This document shows, one piece after another, positions 6,808-12,679 of a stretch of 12,679 nucleotides of DNA (positions are counted from its first letter, which is position 1; every line of letters begins with the position of its first letter). The position numbers were made by a program, and so were the translations under genes. Origin of the DNA: UBA6019 sp035535055 (GTDB taxonomy: Bacteria > Chloroflexota > Dormibacteria > Dormibacterales > Dormibacteraceae); assembly GCA_035535055.1 (NCBI GenBank), contig DATLQT010000099.1:1-12679 (forward strand), read 5' to 3'. The notes below the pieces were generated by a model. The model made no database searches. It was not told the origin of the DNA and saw nothing but the letters and a program-made list of their open reading frames with translations.

Positions 6808-7044
6808 TCAGTACCCCAGCGTCTTCTTCGCCTGCTCGAACTCCTGCTGGGTCATCTCCCCGCGGGCATACCGCTCACGCAGGATATCGAGCGGCCTCGG
6901 TCGCTCGGGGTCACGGCTCGCTCCGCCGCCGTTCACCGCACTGATGGCCCAGACGATCAGTACCACCACGCCGATCATCATGAGCAGGCCACCGATCATC
7001 CAGATCCAGCCGAAGGAGCCGCCGCCGAAGCCGTATCCCATCAT
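6808..7044 (-). CDS. SHOCT domain membrane protein
   Basis: This 78-residue protein has a Gly/Met/Phe-rich start (MMGYGFGGGSFGW), one membrane helix (about 13-38) and a C-terminal SHOCT motif, LDILRERYARGEMTQQEFEQ. SHOCT tails are short helical segments found at the ends of many bacterial proteins, with a proposed oligomerisation role. GGAGG 7 bases before ATG 7044 gives a strong start. It is the first gene of a pair with the cupredoxin. Similar small Met/Gly-rich SHOCT proteins often occur beside copper and metal-handling genes, so help with copper handling is an inference only. Confidence 0.85.
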   Translation of the reverse strand: MMGYGFGGGSFGWIWMIGGLLMMIGVVVLIVWAISAVNGGGASRDPERPRPLDILRERYARGEMTQQEFEQAKKTLGY

Positions 7045-7165
7045 GGTCGAGCCTCCATCACGAACCTCCGAAAGTCAGTCCAGGCGAGCCAGCCCCATTC
7101 GAGTACGAGTCGCCTGAAGACTCCGGCGGTGTCGAACCGTGGGTAAGTTGAGGCGCCTCTCGCCC

Positions 7166-8386
7166 TCACAGGTTCACCCGGAATCCGGCCAGCCGGCCGC
7201 CTGCGATCAGGCCGCCGCGGGCGAGGCGGCGCTCCAGCGGGTTGCCGAGCCAGGAGTGTTCGAAGAGCACCTTCCCCGCGTGCCAGACGCGCCCCGGACC
7301 GCGCAAGTCCAGACTTGGATCGGGCTCCGCGAAGAAACTGCCAACCGCGAAGGCCGCCCGCCCCGCTCCCGTCTCGACCCAGCAGAAGCCCCTGCCGTCG
7401 AACCCGGCGGGCGCCGGCCGGCCGGCGAAGCTCGCGGCGATCTCCCGAGCGACGACGAGCGCCTGGGCATGGGCGAAGACGCCTGCCCGCGGGAGTGGCT
7501 TGCCGTTGGTCAGGGTGATTGTGGTCACATCGCCCACCGCGTAAACGCGTTCGTGGGCGGTCTGTAGCGTGCTTCGCTCGACCGGGATCCAGCCCGCCTC
7601 GTTGGCGAGACCGGATCCGTGGATCGCGGCTGGAGCGCGGTGGGGCGGCACCGCCGCCAGCAGCTCGTACCCGGCGCGCGTTCCATCGGTGAGCACCAGC
7701 TCGGCCGCCGCCGGTTCGAAGCGGTCAATGGGACTCCTCGGGTGGAAGCGGATGCCTTTCGCCTCGAGGAGCCCGACGACGGCGGCGCCCAGCACCGGAC
7801 CGGCCACGGGCATCGGCTGCGGCTCAGGCGTATAGAGGTCGATCTGACTCGCCTCGCGCAGGCCTCGGCGGCGCAGCTCGTCGTCGAGCAAGAGCGCCGC
7901 CTCGAAGGGCGCGGCGGGGCACTTGTAGGGCAGGGCGCTCACCGCCACCACCACTCGACCGCCGCGGAACGACTCGAGGGCCCTGGAGCACGCCGCGGCC
8001 CCCTCGGGGGAGAAGAAGTTCAGTGCGGCATCCTGATAGCCGGCCACCGCGTCGGGCGCAAGTTCAGCGCCGAGAGCAATCACGAGCGCGTCGGCGGAGA
8101 GGACGCCGGCCGCCGTCTTGATCTCCCTCGCCTGCGGATTGATCTCCCGGACCTCGGCCTCCACGAGCTCGACCCCCCGAGCCAGAAGGGAGCGGAGTGG
8201 GCACTCGATCCGCTCGCGGCGTCTTCGGCCCACCATGAGCCAGAGCAGGGAGGGTTGGAAGAGATGGCGCGCCTCGCGCTCGACCAGCACTACGCGGTCG
8301 CGGGGATCGAGCAGACGCCGCAGCTCGTTGGCGGCCACCAGGCCGCCAACCCCGCCACCGAGCACGAGGACCGTCCGTGCGGCCAT
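7166..8386 (-). CDS. SQR-like FAD-dependent oxidoreductase (sulfide:quinone reductase family)
   Basis: The 406-residue flavoprotein has the FAD-binding VLVLGGGVGGLVAANELRRL at the N-terminus, a second nucleotide-type fold in the middle, and the FAD-closing VYAVGD motif at 281-286. Two Cys fit the redox pair of sulfide:quinone reductases: C156 in YKCPAAPFEAAL and C335 in GFCWVETG. The C-terminal WHAGKVLFEHSWLG segment is typical of the family and would sit on the membrane near quinone. The likely reaction is sulfide to sulfane sulfur or polysulfide with electrons passed to quinone. The start ATG shares one base with the stop of the DsrE-like gene (TGATG), so the two are co-translated, which supports a sulfur role. 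A different substrate within the SQR/flavocytochrome c family cannot be excluded. Confidence 0.85.
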   Translation of the reverse strand: MAARTVLVLGGGVGGLVAANELRRLLDPRDRVVLVEREARHLFQPSLLWLMVGRRRRERIECPLRSLLARGVELVEAEVREINPQAREIKTAAGVLSADALVIALGAELAPDAVAGYQDAALNFFSPEGAAACSRALESFRGGRVVVAVSALPYKCPAAPFEAALLLDDELRRRGLREASQIDLYTPEPQPMPVAGPVLGAAVVGLLEAKGIRFHPRSPIDRFEPAAAELVLTDGTRAGYELLAAVPPHRAPAAIHGSGLANEAGWIPVERSTLQTAHERVYAVGDVTTITLTNGKPLPRAGVFAHAQALVVAREIAASFAGRPAPAGFDGRGFCWVETGAGRAAFAVGSFFAEPDPSLDLRGPGRVWHAGKVLFEHSWLGNPLERRLARGGLIAGGRLAGFRVNL

Positions 8387-8736
8387 CAGAACGTCACCAC
8401 CTTGTCAGCCCAGAGGGTCCAATCCGCGAGCTCGGCCATGGAGGAGCGGTGCGCGCCCGCCACCAGGTCCGCGTCGATCAGTCCCCGCGCGTCCAAGCAG
8501 GTCCCGCAGGCCCCGACCGGGACCTGCTTGGACGCGAGCCCGCGCAGCATGCGCTCGAGGTTGTAGTACCCATCCGGCGTCTTCTGGTCCGCCTTCGCAC
8601 AGGCCACCGCATCGGCCATCAAGAAGAGGCGCAACTCGGTGCCCTCGGTCTTTGCAAGCGACATCGCCAGGCGCAATCCGTTGTAGGACCGCTCGGTGCC
8701 GTAGGGCGGATCGTTGAGGATTATGAGGGCCTTCAT
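8386..8736 (-). CDS. DsrE/F-family sulfur-carrier-like protein
   Basis: The 116-residue protein starts MKALIILNDPPYGTERSYNG and has the small alpha/beta fold pattern of DsrE/DsrF/YchN proteins. Cys residues lie at C46 (VACAKADQ), C77 and C80 (GACGTCLDARG); the last pair is the feature of DsrE-like members that carry or relay sulfur. The longer frame back to 8769 adds 11 unlikely residues, so ATG 8736 is chosen, although GGAG lies rather far (13 bases) upstream. It is the first gene of the dsrE-SQR pair and is divergent from the ArsR-rhodanese gene. Probable role: accept persulfide sulfur made by the SQR-like enzyme. Partner proteins TusA and DsrC are not in this window. Confidence 0.87.
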   Translation of the reverse strand: MKALIILNDPPYGTERSYNGLRLAMSLAKTEGTELRLFLMADAVACAKADQKTPDGYYNLERMLRGLASKQVPVGACGTCLDARGLIDADLVAGAHRSSMAELADWTLWADKVVTF

Positions 8737-8820
8737 TGGTTGCGTGGATCTCCATCCTGTGGCGAACACGGCGTTCCGCCCACCGGGCCCCTGGGGAGTC
8801 TCGTTCTTCCTATCTTCAAA

Positions 8821-8835
8821 GTATCGTTAGAATAC
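8821..8835. promoter_or_regulatory. Candidate operator in divergent sulfur-gene promoter
   Basis: GTATCGTTAGAATAC has GTAT/ATAC arms around a 7-base centre and lies in the most AT-rich part of the 147-base gap between the DsrE-like and ArsR-rhodanese genes. A TAGAAT box (8828-8833) overlapping it could be a -10 for the plus-strand gene and GATACT (8819-8824 reversed) one for the minus strand. ArsR proteins usually bind short AT-rich dyads overlapping promoters, so autoregulation and control of both operons is likely but not shown. Confidence 0.4.
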
Positions 8836-8883
8836 CAGAGTGATGGACGGGCGAGCCGCCCATGAACCTCGGATCCGCCAGAG

Positions 8884-9594
8884 ATGAACAACATGTCCCT
8901 TGATCGGCCTGAACGTGCTGGGTTCAATCGCGAAGCGAAGGATGCTCTCAACGAGCAGTTCGCCCGCATCGGCAAGGCCCTCGCCAGCCCCCGCCGGGTG
9001 GAGATCATCGATCTGCTCGCCCAAGGTGAGCGGAGCGTCGATGCCCTGGCCGTGCGAGCCGAGATCACGGTCGGGCTCGCCTCCGCCCATCTGCAGGTGC
9101 TGCGTCGGGCGGGTCTGATCATGGCCCGGCGAGCAGGGACACGAGTGATCTACCGGCTCGCCGGAGACGACGTGTATCGGCTACTCGCGTCAGTCCGAAA
9201 GTTCGCCGCCGACCGCCTGGCCGAGACCGATCGAGCGGCCCGCGCCTACCTTGGCGATGCGGATCCACTCGAGCCGGTGAGTCGCGAGGAGCTCCTCCAG
9301 AGGGTCAGGCTCGGTGACGCTGTTGTCCTCGATGTGCGACCTGCCGAGGAATACCACGCCGGCCACATTGCCGGGGCGATCTCGCTGCCGCTTGAGGAAC
9401 TCGAAGCGCGCCTAGCGGAACTCCCGGCTGCGATCGAGGTCGTCGCCTACTGTCGCGGCCCCTTCTGCGCCTTGGCGCCCCAGGGCGTCGCGCTGCTGCG
9501 ACGGCACGGGCTGCGCGCCCGCCGACTCGAAGATGGCTTCCCGGAGTGGCGATTCGCCGGCCTGCCCGTCGCTGTCGGACATTCGCCGATATAG
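8884..9594 (+). CDS. ArsR-family regulator fused to rhodanese domain
   Basis: This is a 236-residue two-domain protein. Residues about 22-110 are an ArsR winged helix (IGKALASPRRVEIIDLLAQG, recognition helix TVGLASAHLQVLRRAG, wing RRAGTRVIYRL). The usual metal-binding Cys motif of ArsR/SmtB helix 3 is absent. Residues about 134-232 are a rhodanese domain with the active-site loop C190-RGPF-C195 and the usual DVRPAEEYHAGHIAGA and DGFPEWRFAGLPV segments. Rhodanese Cys carries persulfide, so the fusion is likely to read sulfane sulfur through C190 (perhaps with C195) and adjust DNA binding. ATG 8884 has only a weak ribosome-binding site; ATG 8893 is an alternative. It is divergent from dsrE-SQR and 2 bases before the cysteine desulfurase. 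Such fusions are known; the sulfur-sensing role here is inferred. Confidence 0.9.
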   Translation: MNNMSLDRPERAGFNREAKDALNEQFARIGKALASPRRVEIIDLLAQGERSVDALAVRAEITVGLASAHLQVLRRAGLIMARRAGTRVIYRLAGDDVYRLLASVRKFAADRLAETDRAARAYLGDADPLEPVSREELLQRVRLGDAVVLDVRPAEEYHAGHIAGAISLPLEELEARLAELPAAIEVVAYCRGPFCALAPQGVALLRRHGLRARRLEDGFPEWRFAGLPVAVGHSPI

Positions 9595-9596
9595 CC

Positions 9597-10745
9597 GTGG
9601 GCGGCATCTACCTCGACTACAACGCCAGCACCCCGATCGACCCTCGGGTCGCAGCGGTGATGCGGCCCCTGCTCGACGGCCCCTACGCCAACCCGTCCGC
9701 GACGCACGCGGGCGGTCGGGCAGCCCGCGAGATCGTTGATCAGGCGCGCACCCAGGTGGCCTCCCTTCTCGGCTGTGCCTCCGACGAGGTCATCTTCACC
9801 AGCGGTGGCAGCGAGGCCGACAACCTTGCCCTCGTCGGCGTCTATCTCGCGCTGCGTGATCACGGCGACCACATCATCACGACCGCCGTCGAGCATCCCG
9901 CGATACTCGAGACCGCCCGCTTTCTCGAGCGCCTCGGTGCGCGTATCACCTACCTCGACGTGGATGGGACCGGTCGCATCGACCCCGATGACGTGCGCCG
10001 GGCGATCACAGCTCGAACGATCCTGGTCAGCGTCATGCACGCGGACAACGAGGTTGGAACGATCGAGCCGATCGAGGCCGTGAGCGCCATCACCCGCGAG
10101 CGCGGCATCCTGCTCCACACCGACGCCGCCCAGTCGGTTGGCAAGATCCCGACCAAGGTCGACGAGCTCGGCGTCGATCTGCTCTCCATCGCGGGCCACA
10201 AGCTCTACGCGCCGAAGGGCGTGGGCGCCCTGTACGTCCGCCGCGGCGTGCGCCTCGAGCCGCTCATCCACGGGGCGAGCCACGAAGCCGGACGTCGAGC
10301 CGGGACCGAGAGCGCGCTCCTCGCGGCCGCCTTGGGCGCGGCGTGCGAGCTGGCCGCTGACCTCGGCCCGATGGATGAGGTCCGGCGCCTGCGCGACCTC
10401 TTCTGGGGGCTGCTGCAGACCCGCTTCGGTGAGCGCGTCGTGCTCAACGGCCACCCTCTGCACCGACTGCCGAACACGCTCAGCGTCTCGTTTGTCGGTC
10501 GCGTCGGGGCGGACATCCTGGTGGCGCTCGATGATGTCGCGGCCTCCACGGGCTCCGCCTGCCACGCCGGGTCAGTTGAACTCTCGCCCGTTCTGCGCGC
10601 AATGGGCGTGGCGCCCGGGGTCGGGATGGGAGCGATCCGGTTCAGCCTCGGCCGGGGCACGATCGCGGCTGAGATCCACCAGGTCGTCGGGCGCCTCGAC
10701 CGTGTCCTCACGGCAGGCGTGGGGACGTCCCTTGGCGGCGGATGA
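9597..10745 (+). CDS. Cysteine desulfurase (IscS/NifS-like)
   Basis: A PLP enzyme of 382 residues from GTG 9597: IYLDYNASTPID at the start, SGGSEADN (69-76), the PLP-stacking H100 in TAVEHPAI, TDAAQS (about 175-180), the Schiff-base K202 in SIAGHKLYAPKG, RAGTES (about 234-239) and the active-site C322 in STGSACHAGS. It would take sulfur from cysteine to form an enzyme persulfide and alanine. The frame extends back to 9546, but the extra residues are Arg-rich and overlap the regulator; GTG 9597, 2 bases after the ArsR-rhodanese stop and without its own ribosome-binding site, gives the natural N-terminus. Coupling to a rhodanese regulator and absence of iscU or thiI nearby suggest it feeds sulfur handling or signalling rather than a standard Fe-S operon. 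Confidence 0.92.
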   Translation: MGGIYLDYNASTPIDPRVAAVMRPLLDGPYANPSATHAGGRAAREIVDQARTQVASLLGCASDEVIFTSGGSEADNLALVGVYLALRDHGDHIITTAVEHPAILETARFLERLGARITYLDVDGTGRIDPDDVRRAITARTILVSVMHADNEVGTIEPIEAVSAITRERGILLHTDAAQSVGKIPTKVDELGVDLLSIAGHKLYAPKGVGALYVRRGVRLEPLIHGASHEAGRRAGTESALLAAALGAACELAADLGPMDEVRRLRDLFWGLLQTRFGERVVLNGHPLHRLPNTLSVSFVGRVGADILVALDDVAASTGSACHAGSVELSPVLRAMGVAPGVGMGAIRFSLGRGTIAAEIHQVVGRLDRVLTAGVGTSLGGG

Positions 10746-10791
10746 CGCCCCGGAGTTGGCACCCGTCGGAGGTGGCATCTGGAGGGGCGCG

Positions 10792-10977
10792 ATGATAGCG
10801 GCGTGCGGAGCCGCCCGCCACTCTTCGGATGCCCTGGCTTGTGACCTGGGGGTCAGCTTCATTCTTCTTAAACCTCGGATCCTTCTCCCTCGGACGTGGG
10901 CTTCATCCCACCCCCTCCGGAGCCATCCAGCCCTTCACGTGGGTGCGGCCTCGAATGCCGACGCTCCTTGGTGGTAG
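10792..10977 (+). CDS. Possible small ORF of unknown function
   Basis: ATG 10792 is preceded by GGAGG 6 bases upstream, a strong ribosome-binding site, and the frame runs 61 codons to TAG 10975-10977. The product (MIAACGAARHSSDALACDLG...) has no recognised motif, is rich in Ser, Ala, His and Pro and does not resemble neighbouring proteins in composition. The well-placed binding site is the only positive evidence; a chance open frame is more likely. Confidence 0.18.
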   Translation: MIAACGAARHSSDALACDLGVSFILLKPRILLPRTWASSHPLRSHPALHVGAASNADAPWW

Positions 10978-11026
10978 GCTCTCGCCCGGATCTTGCTCAG
11001 CCCCCCTGTCCGGGAGAGGAGTGTCC

Positions 11027-11071
11027 ATGTCTGGCGAGGGCCCCAAAAGTCTCCAATCACGTGGGTTTTGA
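11027..11071 (+). promoter_or_regulatory. 14-codon leader ORF coupled to chrA-like gene
   Basis: ATG 11027 follows AGGAG at 11017-11021 (spacing 5), the best ribosome-binding site in this part of the window. It encodes MSGEGPKSLQSRGF and stops at TGA 11069-11071, whose A is the first base of the transporter ATG (TGATG). The transporter itself has only a weak site (GTGGG). Ribosomes finishing the short frame could reinitiate at the transporter start, so the leader may set or sense its expression. The alternative is that 11027 is the real transporter start and a base is missing between here and 11071. A 6-bp stem, CCCGGA/TCCGGG (10985-11014), ends at the binding site. Confidence 0.45.
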
Positions 11072-12269
11072 TGTCTGAGGCGGCGCCTCCCGAGAGCGCA
11101 ACGCTTTCAAGCGGCGGGGTGAGCCTGGCGACGATTGCGCGGGGGTGGACTCGTATCGGCTGCATCGGCTTTGGCGGTCCTCCCACCCACATAGTGCTAC
11201 TCAGGCGGCTCTGCGTCACCGAGCGCAGTTGGATCTCGGCGGCCGAGTTCGAGGACGGGATCGCCGCCACCAACCTTCTGCCCGGACCGGCGTCGACCCA
11301 GCTCGCCATCTTCTGCGCCTGGCGACTTCGTGGCCGCCTCGGCGGGCTTCTCGGCGGGGTCTGTTTCATCGTTCCCGGCCTGATCGTCATTCTGGCGCTC
11401 TCGTCGCTCTTCCTTGCGAGCCGGCCACCGCACTGGGCGGAGGGGGCGGCCGCGGGAGCCGGCGCGACCGTAGCGGCGGTGGCGCTCACCGCGGCTTTGG
11501 GCCTCGTGCCGGCGAGCTGGGGGCGAATGGGTTCCCGGTGGTCCCAGCGCACCCGCTGGGTTCTCTACGCGATCACAGGGGGGGCGCTGCGGCAACGATC
11601 GGTCCTTACCTGGTCCTGGTGCTCGTGGCGAGCGGCGCCCTTGAGGTTGGCGTGAGAACATTCAGGCCCCGGCTCCCGACCTCGATCGGGAGCTATTTCG
11701 CCTTCCCCTTAATCGCAACAATTGGATCCGTGGGTGCTCTTGGCGCACTCGCCTGGGAGGCGTTCAAGGTGGGGGCCCTCTCCTACGGTGGCGGCTTTGT
11801 GATCATCCCGCTCATGCAGTTCGATGCCGTCCACACCTACCACTGGATGAGCAACGCTCAGTTCCTGAACGCCGTTGCGCTGGGCCAGATAACACCCGGA
11901 CCCGTCGTCCAAACCGTCGCCGTTGTCGGCTACGCCGCAGCGGGGTTCGGCGGCGCTCTTCTCGCCGCCTTCATCGCGTTCACGCCGTCGTTCCTCTTTG
12001 TGCTCTTCGGTGGGCCGCACTTCGACCGGATCCGGGCGAGTGTCGGCGTCCAGGCCTTCCTCACCGGGGCTGGGCCCGCCGCGATCGGGGCGATCGCGGG
12101 TGCGGCCGTCCCACTCACCCTTGCGCTCTCCCATCGCTGGCAGGTCGGAGTCCTCGCGGCGGCATTCGTCTGGCTGGTCCTGTTTCGACGCAACGTTGTG
12201 GTCGCTCTGGTCGCCGCTGGACTGATCGGTGTCGCCGGATCGTTCGCAGGACTCCCGGTGGGCCCTTAA
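11071..12269 (+). CDS. chrA: ChrA-like CHR-family transporter, frameshifted at G7 tract
   Basis: Two overlapping frames together give a full two-domain CHR protein of about 399 residues. The first half holds GCIGFGGPPTHIVLLRRL, an acidic-aromatic stretch and NLLPGPASTQLAIF; the second holds FKVGALSYGGGFVIIPLMQF and ALGQITPGPVVQTVAVVGYA, the repeated CHR pattern of paired helices around GFGGP-type and PGP motifs. The break is in seven G's at 11578-11584: an eighth G gives ITGGGAAATIGPYLVL in one frame. ChrA proteins export chromate, a sulfate look-alike, with the proton gradient; some members have other anion substrates. The neighbouring sulfur genes make a sulfur oxyanion possible. As sequenced, translation from 11071 ends early near 11655. 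Polymerase slippage, a real mutation, or a sequencing error in the G run are all possible. Confidence 0.85.
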
Positions 12270-12388
12270 GCCTCGCCGGACAGGACCGCAATTCTCTCCA
12301 ATGATTCGCCCTTGAGCCAGGTGCGCCGCAGAGCAAGTGAGAAGCCGAGGTCGGTCACCCCATTCGCAAGCTCGCCATGGTCAGGCAC
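12266..12388 (-). CDS. Possible short minus-strand ORF or gene remnant
   Basis: The minus strand reads 40 residues from GTG 12388: MPDHGELANGVTDLGFSLAL, then RRTWLKGESLERIAVLSGEA and TAA at 12266-12268. The frame is also open upstream to about 12440 (TKRLPTGWWRSR). It reads much more like natural protein than the other five frames here, with a plausible amphipathic helix, but I recognise no family. No ribosome-binding site is clear. Its stop shares the TTAA with the transporter stop on the other strand. It may be a short gene or the tail of a decayed larger one. Confidence 0.28.
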   Translation of the reverse strand: MPDHGELANGVTDLGFSLALRRTWLKGESLERIAVLSGEA

Positions 12389-12451
12389 TCGCGATCGCCA
12401 CCAGCCGGTCGGCAGCCTCTTGGTGCGTCCAACCTGTCAAGCTCCCTTGTC

Positions 12452-12679
12452 ATGTGGGATGACCGAAGCCAAATTACCGAGAGCCTCCAGGACCTGCCGA
12501 CCATCCTTGACGCGCTGAGGCGCCTCGGGGGCTCGTCCCGCGATGGCGAATGGGGGGTGCTGGAGGTTGCTGAGCACTTCGCCCGGGCGGACGCCGGCTA
12601 TCTCCGGCGCCTTCGCGCTGCCGTGGAGGGGCTTGAACCGCCGACTCCTTCAGTGCCGCCCCAAACACTGGTGGTCAGC
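12452..12679 (+). CDS. DinB-like protein, N-terminal part (cut by window edge)
   Basis: From ATG 12452 the frame runs 76 codons to the window end without a stop. The product (MWDDRSQITESLQDLPTILD..., then DGEWGVLEVAEHFARADAGY, LRRLRAAVEGLEPPTPS) fits the first helices of DinB/YfiT four-helix-bundle proteins: a helix with LPxxLDxL, then W-x-VLEVAEHFxxxD, where the His is the first metal ligand, then a Tyr-Leu-xx-Arg helix and a Pro-rich turn. Members are metal-binding enzymes, often thiol S-transferases or isomerases using mycothiol or bacillithiol. No good ribosome-binding site is seen; ATG 12377 in the same frame is a less likely start. Confidence 0.55.
   Translation, partial: MWDDRSQITESLQDLPTILDALRRLGGSSRDGEWGVLEVAEHFARADAGYLRRLRAAVEGLEPPTPSVPPQTLVVS

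Noticed and set aside
7150..7159. Palindrome GAGGCGCCTC after the SQR-like gene as terminator
   Set aside because: It has no loop and no T-run and is short enough to occur by chance in GC-rich DNA.
9447..10565. 372-codon minus-strand open frame
   Set aside because: It is the antisense shadow of the cysteine desulfurase, whose catalytic residues are all in place.
10572..10862. Minus-strand frame with AAGAAGA upstream of its ATG
   Set aside because: It runs antisense into the cysteine desulfurase 3' end and its residues do not look like a protein.
1..12679. CRISPR array or phage structural genes
   Set aside because: No regularly spaced repeats and no capsid, tail, terminase or integrase coding sequence was seen.

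Overview
The window is uniformly GC-rich, with GTG/TTG starts alongside ATG and tightly packed co-directional gene pairs. The sensor kinase, regulator and sulfur genes resemble those of high-GC soil or aquatic lineages such as Actinomycetota or Chloroflexota. No ribosomal RNA or other phylogenetic marker is present, so this placement is an inference.

Left part (1-2500): a minus-strand ISL3-type transposase runs off the left edge. It is followed by a MOSC/YcbX-type gene broken by a single-base frameshift near 696. A gene-poor strip (1366-1788) then carries a tRNA-Leu-like 3' fragment, a repeat unit shared with 5461-5529 and a strong hairpin. A six-helix membrane protein gene (minus strand) ends beside that hairpin.

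Centre-left (2500-6270): divergent from the membrane protein gene is a NarL-type two-component pair, a ten-helix GAF sensor kinase overlapping its LuxR-type response regulator by 8 bases. This block lies between two direct repeats about 3.9 kb apart. Past the second repeat are a small DUF6193-like gene and the 3' remnant of an arsenic-type ArsR regulator with an in-frame stop, so this part looks like a recombination scar.

Centre-right (6270-10750): a SHOCT protein and a membrane-anchored cupredoxin form a minus-strand pair. Next is a sulfur cluster: DsrE-like protein and SQR-like flavoprotein (minus strand, TGATG-coupled), facing an ArsR-rhodanese fusion regulator and a cysteine desulfurase (plus strand, 2 bases apart). 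The likely theme is sensing and handling of sulfide or sulfane sulfur: the SQR-like enzyme oxidises sulfide to persulfide, DsrE and rhodanese carry sulfur, the desulfurase makes persulfide from cysteine, and the ArsR part switches expression from the 147-base divergent promoter region.

Right part (10750-12679): a CHR-family (chromate transporter-like) gene is split by a -1 frameshift in a G7 tract. It is preceded by a 14-codon reading frame with a strong ribosome-binding site whose stop overlaps the transporter start. A possible short minus-strand gene and the start of a DinB-like gene that runs off the right edge complete the window. Both broken genes can be restored by adding one base, so sequencing or assembly error must be weighed against real inactivation.
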